Assembly (NCBI GenBank): GCA_018267055.1
Contig: JAFDZF010000122.1
Location: 1-45,441 of the forward strand
Source: Bacteroidota bacterium
Lineage (GTDB): Bacteria > Bacteroidota > Bacteroidia > Flavobacteriales_F > PHOS-HE28
DNA: 45,441 nucleotides
Direction: 5' to 3'
The translations under genes were made by a program, and so were the position numbers. The notes under the pieces are model-generated. The model was not told the DNA's origin, ran no database searches, and worked only from the letters and a program-made list of their open reading frames with translations. Numbering within the stretch: the first letter of the stretch is position 1; each line of letters begins with the position of its first letter. Below, piece after piece: positions 14,716 to 22,498 of the stretch.

Positions 14716-15564
14716 ATGCGTGCATCTTTCCTCCTGCTGTCCGCCTTCCTTACCGCACCGGGCTTCGCCCAGCTCGTGATCAATGAGGTGGACTACGACC
14801 AGCCCGGCACCGATGCCACGGAGTTCCTGGAGCTGAAGAACGTCAGCGACCTGCCGTACCCCCTGTCGAGCCTCCGGGTGGCGATGGTGAACGGCGAGGG
14901 CGGCACGCCCGTGATCTACCGCACCTACTCCGCCGCATGGTGGCCCTCCCTGGCCCCCGGCGACTACTTCGTGCTCTGCGGCAACAGCCTGGCCACGGCG
15001 AACTGCAACGACACCCTTTCGCCGGCCACCAATGCCATCCAGAACGGGGCCACCGACGCCATCGTGCTGCTCTCCATGCCCGACAGCACGGTGATCGACC
15101 AGCTCAGCTACGAAGGCACGCTGCCCGGGTACAGCGAGGGCGATGGCACCAGCGCCGCCGATGACAACGTGAACACGGACCGCAGCATCGGCCGCTTCCC
15201 CGACGGCGCGGACAGCAACGACAACGACGCCGACTTCATCGTGATGTGCTCCACCCCCGGGACCGCGAACTCCGACGACATCTCCGGGTGCAGCGTCGTC
15301 ACGTCGGTGCAGGAACGCCCGGCGGCGCCCGCCTTCACCGTGCTCAGCGACCCGGCGAACGCCCTGGTCTGGATGCGCTACGACGGCCCGCCCGCAGGCG
15401 ACCTCACCTTCGAGGTGTTCACGCTGGACGGCTCGCTGATCGCCACGCGCACCACCGGACGGACCTCCTGGGCCTGGCCCACCGGCGGGCGGCAAGGCTG
15501 CCTCCTGCTGGTGCGGGCGAGCACCGCGGGCACGAGCGTGACGAAGCGGATCGTGCTGCCCTGA
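14716..15564 (+). CDS. Lamin-tail domain surface protein with probable T9SS type A tail
   Basis: A 282-residue exported protein. Signal peptide: hydrophobic 4-15, cleavage after G-F-A before Gln19. The lamin-tail Ig-like domain starts at once: L-V-I-N-E-V-D-Y-D, then A-T-E-F-L-E-L-K-N-V-S, and L-A-P-G-D-Y-F-V-L-C-G near 75-90. The C-terminal ~80 residues (from about 205) form a beta-rich T9SS type A-like sorting domain ending T-S-V-T-K-R-I-V-L-P. It is probably displayed on the cell surface or secreted. The start ATG 14716 is preferred over an ATG 21 bp upstream because it gives a clean signal peptide. Confidence 0.85.
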   Translation: MRASFLLLSAFLTAPGFAQLVINEVDYDQPGTDATEFLELKNVSDLPYPLSSLRVAMVNGEGGTPVIYRTYSAAWWPSLAPGDYFVLCGNSLATANCNDTLSPATNAIQNGATDAIVLLSMPDSTVIDQLSYEGTLPGYSEGDGTSAADDNVNTDRSIGRFPDGADSNDNDADFIVMCSTPGTANSDDISGCSVVTSVQERPAAPAFTVLSDPANALVWMRYDGPPAGDLTFEVFTLDGSLIATRTTGRTSWAWPTGGRQGCLLLVRASTAGTSVTKRIVLP

Positions 15565-15568
15565 GCGC

Positions 15569-16588
15569 TCAGAACCCGGACATGCGCTGGTAGACCGCGC
15601 CGGACAATGCGCCGATCGCCTCCGGCAGCTTGGCCACATCGGGGCCCTTGGTGAGGATGGTGATCGCGTAGGGGTTGTTCTGCAGGTAGACGATGCCGGA
15701 ATCGTGCAGCTGCATGCTGGTGCCGTCGCTGTACTCGCCGAACTTATGCGCCACGTCCGTGCTCTCCGGCACGCCGCGGCGCAGGCCGTCGTTGAAGTCG
15801 GTGTGGCGCAGGAGCGACATGGCGAACTCCGAATTGTGGATGCTGAGGTAGGTGGAGTTGAACAGGGCCTTCATGAAGACCGAGTAGTCGCGGGCCGTCA
15901 TCGGGTGGCGGGAGGCGTTCAGCTCCGGCGCGGCCAGGCCCAGCTCCAGGTAGGTGCGCTTGTAGGCCTTCTCGTCCACGTGCTGCATCAGCAGCGTCAC
16001 GGCCAGGTTGTCCGACCGTTCGATCCCGAACCGGAGGAGCTCCTCCACGGTGTATTCCTTGCCGGTGGTGATCTGCTGGGAAGGCGGGAAGATGGGCCGG
16101 GGCATGCGCGGGTCCACCTTCCAGAGCGTGTAGCGGCGGGAGAGCACCGAGGGGTCGTCCTCGGCCATGCGCAGGTAGGTGAGCATCAGGGGCACCTTCA
16201 GCAGCGACCCCGGATCGAACTGCTCCCCGTCGTTGAAGGAGGTCCACTCGCCCTTGCGGAAATCGCGGACATAGACCGCCGCGGAGGTGAGCACGCCGCT
16301 GCTGCGGTACTGCTCCACCACGGTGGCGATGTCCTGCTTCATGTCGGCATAGCGGGCGGCCTCGCACTCCGGCTCACTGAGGATCAGGGGACGGATCCCT
16401 TCGTAGCCGGAGAGGCGCACGGTGCGGTAGCTGCACGTCCGGGGCGCCTCGGCGGTCCGGGCGGGCGTGGGGGCCGGCGCAGGCGTCGACGCGAGCTCGG
16501 GAAGCTCGCGCATGGCCAGCAGGGCGAGCGCCAGGACCACGATGGCCGTGACGAAGAGGTAATAGGCGGGAATGCGGTGGCGAAGCAT
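15569..16588 (-). CDS. Membrane-anchored class A beta-lactamase-fold serine hydrolase
   Basis: A 339-residue protein. A single N-terminal membrane helix (8-26) is followed by a Pro/Ala-rich linker (35-50) and a periplasmic domain. Catalytic motifs of the penicillin-binding/beta-lactamase fold are visible: S128-L-L-K131, S192-D-N194, and K282-F-G in place of the third K-T-G motif. The family includes class A beta-lactamases and small DD-peptidase-like enzymes; the K-F-G variant and the anchor make a cell-wall or unknown hydrolase more likely than a classical beta-lactamase, but resistance cannot be excluded. The frame is open upstream to 16885, but ATG 16588 places the membrane helix at the N-terminus. 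It is divergent from the epimerase gene. Confidence 0.85.
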   Translation of the reverse strand: MLRHRIPAYYLFVTAIVVLALALLAMRELPELASTPAPAPTPARTAEAPRTCSYRTVRLSGYEGIRPLILSEPECEAARYADMKQDIATVVEQYRSSGVLTSAAVYVRDFRKGEWTSFNDGEQFDPGSLLKVPLMLTYLRMAEDDPSVLSRRYTLWKVDPRMPRPIFPPSQQITTGKEYTVEELLRFGIERSDNLAVTLLMQHVDEKAYKRTYLELGLAAPELNASRHPMTARDYSVFMKALFNSTYLSIHNSEFAMSLLRHTDFNDGLRRGVPESTDVAHKFGEYSDGTSMQLHDSGIVYLQNNPYAITILTKGPDVAKLPEAIGALSGAVYQRMSGF

Positions 16589-16665
16589 GAGAGTGGTCGC
16601 AAGGCCTGGGAGAACAGGCTTGCGAATTGACAAAAGAACGGACCTCGACGTTGCCCGGTATCGTT

Positions 16666-16673
16666 TAGTCTTG
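16666..16673 (+). promoter_or_regulatory. Putative -7 box of the epimerase gene
   Basis: TAGTCTTG, 15 nt before ATG 16689, in the 100-bp region divergent from the serine hydrolase gene. That region is AT-richer than its surroundings (around 16620-16680). No clear box was found for the serine hydrolase. Confidence 0.4.
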
Positions 16674-16688
16674 CAAGAGCTTCGACCA

Positions 16689-17390
16689 ATGCACGATCCC
16701 GGACCACGTTCCTTGCGGGTGATCCTCACCGGGGCTACGGGCATGGTGGGCGAAGGCGTGCTGCACGAATGCCTGCACAGCCCGCTGGTGTCCGAGGTGC
16801 TGCTGCTGGGCCGGCGGCCGGCGGGCATCGACCACCCCAAGGTGCGCGAGGTGGTGCGGCCCGACCTGATGGACCTGGCGCCCATCGCAGGGCAGCTGAG
16901 CGGCTACGATGCCTGCTTCTTCTGCCTGGGCGTATCGTCCATCGGGATGAAAGAGCCCGCGTACACCCGGCTGACCTACGACCTCACCCTGGCGGTGGCC
17001 ACGGTGCTGGTGCGGGCGAACGCGCCCGAGGTGACCGGCCGGGCGGGCATGACCTTCTGCTACATCTCCGGGGCCGGAACGGACAGCACCGAACGCGGCC
17101 GCACCATGTGGGCCCGGGTGAAGGGCCGCACCGAGAACGCCCTGATGAAGCTGCCCTTCGCCCACGTGTACAACTTCCGGCCGCCCTTCATGCGCCCCAC
17201 GCCCGGCCTGAAGAACACCCTTTCCCTCTACCGCTACCTCGGTTGGCTCTATCGCCCCGGGCGCGCCCTGTTCCCGAAGGGCTTCATCACCCTCAGCGAG
17301 CTGGGCCGCGCCATGATCGCCGCCGCCGCCCATGGCGCGCCCCGGCCGGTGTTGGAGCCCCTGGACATCGTGGCCCTGGCCCGCTCCTGA
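16689..17390 (+). CDS. NAD(P)-binding epimerase-like SDR protein
   Basis: A 233-residue Rossmann protein. The nucleotide loop is L-T-G-A-T-G-M-V-G-E-G-V (13-24), then L-L-L-G-R-R-P as in NADP-dependent extended or atypical SDRs, and D-A-C-F-F-C-L-G-V-S-S near 74-84. The region C-Y-I-S-G-A-G-T-D-S-T-E-R-G then A-R-V-K-G-R-T-E-N-A-L carries the conserved Lys, without the usual catalytic Tyr four residues earlier (Trp in its place). Proteins of this kind are often annotated 'epimerase' without known substrate. It is followed 12 bp later by a YjbR-like gene, probably in one operon. Confidence 0.86.
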   Translation: MHDPGPRSLRVILTGATGMVGEGVLHECLHSPLVSEVLLLGRRPAGIDHPKVREVVRPDLMDLAPIAGQLSGYDACFFCLGVSSIGMKEPAYTRLTYDLTLAVATVLVRANAPEVTGRAGMTFCYISGAGTDSTERGRTMWARVKGRTENALMKLPFAHVYNFRPPFMRPTPGLKNTLSLYRYLGWLYRPGRALFPKGFITLSELGRAMIAAAAHGAPRPVLEPLDIVALARS

Positions 17391-17402
17391 CCCCGCCGCG
17401 CC

Positions 17403-17744
17403 ATGGACGCCGCGACCGCCCGCGACCTCGCCCTGTCGATCCCCGGCACGGTGGAGGGCGACCACTTCGGCAACCCGAGCTACCGCGCCGAAAGGCCGGC
17501 CACGGCCGGACGCAAGGCGAAACCCGGCCGCATCTTCATGACGCTGCAGATCGAACAGCTCACCGCCACCCTGCTGCTCGACCGCGAACAGCAGGCCGAC
17601 CTCTGCGCACGCCACCCGTTGGTCTTCGAGCCGCTGCCGAACAAATGGGGCGAGAAAGGCGCCACCCGCGTGCGGCTGGACGCCGCCGCCCCGCGCGAGC
17701 TCAGGCCCGCCCTGATGACGGCCTGGGAGAACGCCGTGCGCTGA
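17403..17744 (+). CDS. MmcQ/YjbR family protein
   Basis: A 113-residue protein that matches the YjbR fold: 'LALSIPGTVEGDHFGNPSYR' at the start, then I-F-M-T-L, and a C-terminal P-N-K-W-G-E-K-G-A-T-R-V stretch in which Trp-Gly is conserved. YjbR has a CyaY/frataxin-like or 'double-wing' DNA-binding fold and no settled function. It follows the epimerase gene closely and has no visible promoter of its own. It converges on the methyltransferase gene, 10 bp away. Confidence 0.88.
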   Translation: MDAATARDLALSIPGTVEGDHFGNPSYRAERPATAGRKAKPGRIFMTLQIEQLTATLLLDREQQADLCARHPLVFEPLPNKWGEKGATRVRLDAAAPRELRPALMTAWENAVR

Positions 17745-17754
17745 TCGCGCGCGT

Positions 17755-18282
17755 TCATCCCCGGCGCAGGCGGACCGCATAGATCCGGGCGTGCCCGAAG
17801 ACCGACGGCCGCTCCCCGAGCCGCTCCGCCTGCGTGAAGCCCGCCCCGGCGGCCAGCGTCACCAAGGCCTCGAAGCCCAAGGGATATGGCACCCAGGGCG
17901 GGCGCGGCACGTCCGTGTCGTACTCCACCACGATCCATTGGCCGTCCGGCTGCAGGTGGGTGGCGGCCCGTTGCAGGAGCGCCGGCCGGTCGGGCACGAA
18001 ATGCAGCACGTTGGCCCAGAGCATTCCGTCCAGCGGCGGCCAGGGCCAGGGATCCCGGACCAGGTCGCCCAGGAGCGGCCGGATGTCCACCCCGTGCGCA
18101 CGGGCCGGCAGGGCACGCAGGGCCTGCGGATCGCGGTCCATCGCGTGGATGGTGCTCCCCGCAGGAAGTCGGTGCGCCAGCGCGCGGGTGAAGGTGCCGG
18201 TGCCGCAGCCCAGGTCGGCCCAGCGCTGCGGCCCGGTGCCGATCGGTCCGCCCAGGAGGGCGATCGCGTCCGCGGGATCCAT
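17755..18282 (-). CDS. Class I SAM-dependent methyltransferase
   Basis: A 175-residue protein. Motif I is W-A-D-L-G-C-G-T-G-T-F-T-R-A-L (21-35), motif II is I-H-A-M-D-R-D-P-Q-A-L (45-55), and P-L-D-G-M-L-W-A-N-V-L-H-F-V near 82-95 is the motif IV strand. W-I-V-V-E-Y-D-T-D follows as motif V. The acceptor substrate is unknown. The frame is open to 18354, but ATG 18282 stands directly before the conserved domain and has a GACCTTTG box ending 4 nt upstream. It is divergent from an AraC-type regulator, which may control it. Confidence 0.87.
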   Translation of the reverse strand: MDPADAIALLGGPIGTGPQRWADLGCGTGTFTRALAHRLPAGSTIHAMDRDPQALRALPARAHGVDIRPLLGDLVRDPWPWPPLDGMLWANVLHFVPDRPALLQRAATHLQPDGQWIVVEYDTDVPRPPWVPYPLGFEALVTLAAGAGFTQAERLGERPSVFGHARIYAVRLRRG

Positions 18283-18286
18283 CCCG

Positions 18287-18294
18287 CAAAGGTC
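18287..18294 (-). promoter_or_regulatory. Putative -7 box, N4 before ATG 18282
   Basis: GACCTTTG, then cggg, then ATG 18282 on the minus strand. Confidence 0.45.
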
Positions 18295-18310
18295 ATGCGC
18301 GGGCACGTCC

Positions 18311-18318
18311 CATCTTCG
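18311..18318 (+). promoter_or_regulatory. Putative -7 box, N4 before GTG 18323
   Basis: CATCTTCG, then cggc, then an in-frame GTG at 18323. It is 16 bp from the divergent box at 18287-18294. It suggests that the AraC gene starts at GTG 18323 and not at ATG 18371. Confidence 0.4.
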
Positions 18319-18370
18319 CGGCGTGCCCGCCGCCATACCACGCCTGCGGCACACGCCGCGTCAACAGGTC

Positions 18371-19258
18371 ATGCCGCATCCCGCCATCCCCGTGCACCAC
18401 CTGCCCGCCCAGGGCGTGCACACCGTGCGCGTGGAGCGGATCCAGCCCGCGCGCGGCACGGTCCAGAACGAGGTGCACCGGCACGACTTCCACGAGGTCT
18501 TCTTCTTCCTCACCGGCACGGGCGAGCACATGATCGACCTGGAGCCGGTGCCCCTGCAGCCGCCCTGCGTCCACCTGGTGGCCCCGGGGCAGGTGCACCA
18601 GCTCACGCGCTCGGCGGATGCCACGGGCATCGTGGTGATGTTCGGCGAAAGCGCGCTGATGGCCACGGGACAGGCCTCGCCGGTGCCGGCGCTGTTCAAT
18701 GGGGAGGCCCGGCACCGCGCCTTCGCGCTCACTCCCGCGATGCTGGCGGAGGTGCAGGGGCTGGCGGGCTCGATCGAGCGGGAGCTGGAGCAGGCCGAGG
18801 GCCTGCCTGCCGAACAGGCGGGACCGGTGGACGGCGTGGTGCTGAACTACCTCGGCATCCTGCTGATGAAAAGCGCGCATTGGCGCCAGGCCGCCCTGCC
18901 GAAGGGGGCCGCGCCGATGGACCAGGCCGACCCCGTGCAACGCTTCGTGCGGCTGGTGGAGCGCAATTTCCTGGAGGAACGGCAGGTGGCCGCGTACGCG
19001 CGCGACCTGGCCTTGAGCGCCGGGCGCCTGAACGAGCTGGTGAAGAAGCGGCTGGGCAAGAGCGCGAGCGAGGTCATCCAGGACCGGCTGCTGCTGGAGG
19101 CGAAGCGCCTGCTGCTGCATGCGGACCTCAGCATGAAGGAAGTGAGCTATGCCCTGTGGATCCAGGACCCGGCCTACTTCAACCGCCTGTTCAAGAAGGC
19201 CACCGGCCTGACGCCCGCCGAGTACCGGACGCAGGTCCGCGAAAAGTACAAGCGCTGA
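18371..19258 (+). CDS. AraC family regulator with cupin sensor domain
   Basis: A 295-residue regulator (311 if it starts at GTG 18323, which has a promoter-like box 4 nt upstream). The N-terminal cupin has H-R-H-D-F-H-E-V-F-F-F near 37-47 and C-V-H-L-V-A-P-G-Q-V-H-Q-L near 70-82, as in AraC-type ligand-binding domains. The C-terminal double HTH is clear: L-S-A-G-R-L-N-E-L-V-K-K-R-L-G-K and M-K-E-V-S-Y-A-L-W-I-Q-D-P-A-Y-F-N-R-L-F-K-K. The inducer is unknown. Likely targets are the divergent methyltransferase gene or the gene itself. The downstream surface protein has its own promoter-like box. Confidence 0.92.
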   Translation: MPHPAIPVHHLPAQGVHTVRVERIQPARGTVQNEVHRHDFHEVFFFLTGTGEHMIDLEPVPLQPPCVHLVAPGQVHQLTRSADATGIVVMFGESALMATGQASPVPALFNGEARHRAFALTPAMLAEVQGLAGSIERELEQAEGLPAEQAGPVDGVVLNYLGILLMKSAHWRQAALPKGAAPMDQADPVQRFVRLVERNFLEERQVAAYARDLALSAGRLNELVKKRLGKSASEVIQDRLLLEAKRLLLHADLSMKEVSYALWIQDPAYFNRLFKKATGLTPAEYRTQVREKYKR

Positions 19259-19294
19259 CCGGGTCCGTCCATTGCCGGGCCTGCGCAGTGCCCG

Positions 19295-19302
19295 GACCTT
19301 TG
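19295..19302 (+). promoter_or_regulatory. Putative -7 box of the T9SS cargo gene
   Basis: GACCTTTG, 24 nt before ATG 19327. Confidence 0.4.
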
Positions 19303-19326
19303 GAGGAGCGAACCCCTTCCTTGGAC

Positions 19327-20340
19327 ATGACCGCTCTCCTCCCCCTTCCGTTCCGCGCCCTGCCGTTCGTGCTGGCCGCCGGCTACTGCCTGTCCGCCCG
19401 GGCACAATCCCCCTGCGACGCCCTGGTCATCGATGACGTGCTCTACGGCGCGTTCGACGACACCACCATCATGGTGGACGTCACCAACACCAGCGTGGAC
19501 CTCATCTTCGGTTACCCGCGGTTCCTGCTGATCGATACCGAGGGCGATACCCTGACCGAGGAAACCATGAGCTTCTTCGGCATCAGCAGCGGCGGCCAGA
19601 CCCACCGCATGGACCTGCGCCCGGGGCGGAGCATGCCGAACACCCCCTTCACCGGCACGCTGGTGCTGATGTACATGGACGGTGAGAACCCCGACCCCAC
19701 CTGCACCTTCACGCTGACGGACCACCCGCTGTGCCCGCCCCCGCCCTGCGCACCGGTCGCCCTGTTCCTCCAGGCCAGCGCCTTCCCCACGGTGGATGCA
19801 TCGTTCACCTGGTCGCTCTCCGACGCGAACGGCGATACCGTGGACGCGGGCCAGTTCACCATCGATGCGGAAGGCGGCGGCTCGGACATCCAGGAAACGT
19901 GCCTGCCCCCCGGCGATTTCACGCTCCACGTGGCCCGGCCGTTCGGCACGGAAGGCCAGTTCGTGTTCGGCGCCAGCCGCAATGGGTACGTGAACGGACC
20001 GATCGCCCCGTTCATCCAGCAGGGGGATCCCACCATCACCACCGACCTGCCCTTCCGCTTCTTCCCGCTGTGCCTGGAAAGCGCCAACAGCGTGGAGGAG
20101 GTTCGCCCGGAAAGCCCGCTGGTGACGATCACCGGCGAAGGCCTGCGCATCGCCACCACCGACGGCCGGGCCGTGGGCATGCTGGAAGTGACCGACATGG
20201 CCGGCCGACCGGTGCGGCGCCTGGACGTGCGCGCATCCTCGGCCATCCTGCCCCTCTCCGGCCTGGCCCGCGGCGCCTACCTGCTGCGGTCCATCGGCGG
20301 CGGACGGCCCTTCCCCACACAACGGTTCGTGATCCCCTGA
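19327..20340 (+). CDS. Exported protein with T9SS type A-like tail, unknown function
   Basis: A 337-residue protein. The signal peptide (hydrophobic 8-19) ends A-R-A before Gln28. Cysteines at about 31, 121, 132, 137 and two later ones suggest disulfides outside the cell. The body is beta-rich and Asp/Thr-rich (for example D-D-T-T-I-M-V-D-V-T-N-T-S) without a recognised catalytic domain. The last ~80 residues (from about 255, S-V-E-E-V-R-P) look like a T9SS type A sorting domain, with the M-A-G-R-P-V strand and the L-A-R-G-A-Y-L-L-R motif near the end. The next gene, an exported intradiol dioxygenase, starts 10 bp later, so the two are probably co-transcribed and both secreted. Confidence 0.8.
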   Translation: MTALLPLPFRALPFVLAAGYCLSARAQSPCDALVIDDVLYGAFDDTTIMVDVTNTSVDLIFGYPRFLLIDTEGDTLTEETMSFFGISSGGQTHRMDLRPGRSMPNTPFTGTLVLMYMDGENPDPTCTFTLTDHPLCPPPPCAPVALFLQASAFPTVDASFTWSLSDANGDTVDAGQFTIDAEGGGSDIQETCLPPGDFTLHVARPFGTEGQFVFGASRNGYVNGPIAPFIQQGDPTITTDLPFRFFPLCLESANSVEEVRPESPLVTITGEGLRIATTDGRAVGMLEVTDMAGRPVRRLDVRASSAILPLSGLARGAYLLRSIGGGRPFPTQRFVIP

Positions 20341-20350
20341 CCCCTTCGCC

Positions 20351-21298
20351 ATGGAACGGAAGAACCCCTCCGATGCCGCGGGCCTCGACCGCCGCCGCTT
20401 CCTGAAAGCCGGCTCCCTGCTGGGCCTGGGCTCCCTCCTGCTCCCGCGCCTCGCCTTCGGGGAACGCGCCGAAAGCCCCGCCGGCGGCGGGGAATGCCTC
20501 CCCACCACGGACGACATCCTCGGGCCGTACTACCTGCCCGGCTCGCCCAACACCACGCAGGTGGCCCAGCCCGGTGAGCCCGGCACGCGGCTCTTCCTCT
20601 CCGGCACCGTGCTCTCCGCGGATTGCGTGACGCCGATCGCCGGCGCCATGATCGAGGTGTGGCAGGCCAATGCCGCCGCGGTGTACGACACGTCCCCCGC
20701 CTTCAACCTGCGCGGCACCCTGCTCAGCGATGCGAACGGGCACTATGCCTTCGAGACCATCGTACCCGGGGCCTACCTCAACGGCGCCCAGTACCGGCCC
20801 AAGCACATCCACTACAAGGTGACCAAGCCCGGGTTCCCGGACCTGATCACGCAGTTGTACTTCGAAGGCGACCCGTACATCGCCGCCGATCCCTGGGCCT
20901 CGCAGCCCGACGCGGCCCTGCGCATCATCCCCCTCAACGAGATCGGCGAGGACCAGCGGGAAGGGCTCTTCGACATCGTGCTCGACGGCACGGTGGGCAT
21001 CAAGCCCAACCGCTTCGGGCTGGACGGCGACCTGCTTCCGCCCTATCCCAACCCCAGCGCCGACCGCACGAGCATCCACTTCAACGTGTTCCACGAGGCG
21101 GCCGTGCAGGTGACGGTGACCGACCTCGACGGCCACGAAGTGGTGACGCTGATCGCGCAACGCATGGCCCAGGGCCGGTACACCACGCAATGGGACGGCC
21201 GCTCGGCCGCGGGCACCACGGTGGCGCCGGGCCTCTACCTGGCGCACCTGCGCATGGACGGCCGCACCATCAAGAGCCACCGCATCGTGCGGCAGTGA
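20351..21298 (+). CDS. Exported intradiol ring-cleavage dioxygenase with Tat signal and T9SS tail
   Basis: A 315-residue protein in three parts. Residues 12-38 form a twin-arginine-like signal (D-R-R-R-F-L-K-A-G then a hydrophobic run). Residues ~48-220 are an intradiol dioxygenase: M-I-E-V-W-Q-A-N-A-A-A-V-Y (Tyr ligand), P-G-A-Y (second Tyr ligand), and P-K-H-I-H-Y (two His ligands), so all four Fe(III) ligands of the protocatechuate/catechol dioxygenase family are present. Residues ~232-315 are a T9SS type A sorting domain (P-P-Y-P-N-P-S-A-D-R-T, D-L-D-G-H-E-V, G-R-Y-T-T-Q-W-D-G-R). Established family chemistry is cleavage of a catechol ring between the hydroxyls; the substrate here is unknown. 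A similar fusion is encoded at 37857-38867. Confidence 0.9.
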   Translation: MERKNPSDAAGLDRRRFLKAGSLLGLGSLLLPRLAFGERAESPAGGGECLPTTDDILGPYYLPGSPNTTQVAQPGEPGTRLFLSGTVLSADCVTPIAGAMIEVWQANAAAVYDTSPAFNLRGTLLSDANGHYAFETIVPGAYLNGAQYRPKHIHYKVTKPGFPDLITQLYFEGDPYIAADPWASQPDAALRIIPLNEIGEDQREGLFDIVLDGTVGIKPNRFGLDGDLLPPYPNPSADRTSIHFNVFHEAAVQVTVTDLDGHEVVTLIAQRMAQGRYTTQWDGRSAAGTTVAPGLYLAHLRMDGRTIKSHRIVRQ

Positions 21299-21323
21299 GC
21301 CGGGCGCCCGGAAGGGACCTTCC

Positions 21324-21977
21324 TTACGCCGTCTCGCGCTTGAGCTGGGGCTGCGCGGTATAGCGCAGGTAGGGCTTCACGGCGCGGTAGCCGCCGGGGA
21401 AGCGCACCTCCGCCTCGGCATCGCTCACCGCAGGGGTGATCACCACCTCCTCACCGGGCTTCCAATCGGCCGGCGTGGCCACGCCCCATTCCGAGGTGAG
21501 CTGCAGGCTGTCGATCACCCGCAGGACCTCCTGGAAGTTGCGGCCCGTGCTGGCAGGATAGGTGATGGTGAGCTTCACCTTCTTGTCCGGCCCGATGATG
21601 AAGAGCGAGCGCACCGTGGCCTTCTCGCTCGCCGCGGGGTGGATCATGTCGTAGGCCAGCGCCACCTTGCGCTCGGGGTCGGCGATCAGCGGGAAATCGA
21701 CGGTGGTCCGCTGCGTCTCCTCGATGTCGCGCACCCAGTCGTGGTGGGCCGGCAGCGGGTCCACGCTCACGGCGAGCACCTTCACGCCGCGGCGGGCGAA
21801 CTCGTGCTTGAGCTTGGCGGTGGCGCCGAGCTCGGTGGTGCACACCGGCGTGAAATCGGCGGGATGCGAGAAGAGCACGCCCCAATCGCTGCCGAGCCAT
21901 TGGTGGAAGTGGATGGTGCCTTCGGTGCTGTCGGCGGTGAAATCGGGGGCGATGTCGCCCAAACGGAGGGTGGCCAT
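21324..21977 (-). CDS. Peroxiredoxin, Prx6 (1-Cys) type
   Basis: A 217-residue protein. It starts L-R-L-G-D-I-A-P-D-F and has S-H-P-A-D-F-T-P-V-C-T-T-E with the peroxidatic Cys at about 46. The C-terminal arm (P-A-D-W-K-P-G-E-E-V-V-I, G-G-Y-R-A-V-K-P-Y-L-R-Y) is typical of the long Prx6/AhpE-like 1-Cys group. It reduces peroxides in the cytoplasm with an external thiol as reductant. The gene follows an Rrf2 regulator and a thioesterase on the minus strand (47 bp after the thioesterase), which fits redox-controlled expression. The frame extends upstream to 22031 but the family start is ATG 21977. Confidence 0.94.
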   Translation of the reverse strand: MATLRLGDIAPDFTADSTEGTIHFHQWLGSDWGVLFSHPADFTPVCTTELGATAKLKHEFARRGVKVLAVSVDPLPAHHDWVRDIEETQRTTVDFPLIADPERKVALAYDMIHPAASEKATVRSLFIIGPDKKVKLTITYPASTGRNFQEVLRVIDSLQLTSEWGVATPADWKPGEEVVITPAVSDAEAEVRFPGGYRAVKPYLRYTAQPQLKRETA

Positions 21978-22024
21978 GGATGAAAGGGGTTGATGGATGT
22001 CAGGATGCTCCGGGAAGGGATGGT

Positions 22025-22477
22025 TCAACACGAGGACTGCGGCACGAGCAGCTCTTCGGGCACCACGGCGGCCGCGCCGTGCCGCCGGCGCACGGTCTCG
22101 CCGATGGGCGTGGGCGTGCCGTCGTCGTCGATGCGGACGAAGGTGACCGAGGTGGTGCAGATCGGCGTCTCCTCGCCGCTGTAGAGGTTGTACTTGCGCG
22201 CCTCCACCGCCAGGGTGATCGAGGTGGTGCCCAGGCGGACGACCTGGCCGAAGAGGCGCAGGTGGTTGCCGGCCTTCAGCGGGCGCTTGAAGATGAACTG
22301 GTCCACCTTCACCGTCACCATGTTGGGCGTGCAGCAGTACTCGGTGGCGTAAGCGGCCGCGGCCTCATCGATCCACGCCATGAGCGTGCCGCCGAAGAGG
22401 TTGCCGTGGATGCCGATGTCCCGTGCCATCACGATCTTCTTCGCGATGAGCTGCATGTGGTTCCGCGCGTCGCGCAT
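22025..22477 (-). CDS. Acyl-CoA thioesterase, hotdog fold
   Basis: A 150-residue hotdog protein. 'IHGNLFGGTLMAWIDEAAA' (about 23-41) is the conserved helix with the active-site Asp/Asn region of YciA/BACH-like acyl-CoA thioesterases, followed by T-V-K-V-D-Q-F-I-F-K-R-P-L-K-A-G. It cleaves acyl-CoA to free acid and CoA; chain length is unknown. The start at ATG 22477 is preferred over an upstream TTG at 22510, which would overlap promoter-like sequence. It sits between rrf2 and the peroxiredoxin gene on the same strand. Confidence 0.92.
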   Translation of the reverse strand: MRDARNHMQLIAKKIVMARDIGIHGNLFGGTLMAWIDEAAAAYATEYCCTPNMVTVKVDQFIFKRPLKAGNHLRLFGQVVRLGTTSITLAVEARKYNLYSGEETPICTTSVTFVRIDDDGTPTPIGETVRRRHGAAAVVPEELLVPQSSC

Positions 22478-22498
22478 GGTGTCCTTCGCTTTGCGGTC

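Noticed and set aside
17791-20340. An 849-codon frame that seems to fuse an unknown region to the 19327 surface protein
   Set aside because: The first 512 codons lie out of frame on top of the methyltransferase and AraC genes; ATG 19327 gives a proper signal peptide and has a promoter-like box.
21299-21323. Small palindrome ccgggcgcccgg as a terminator
   Set aside because: It has no loop, is very short, and such palindromes are expected by chance in DNA with this composition.
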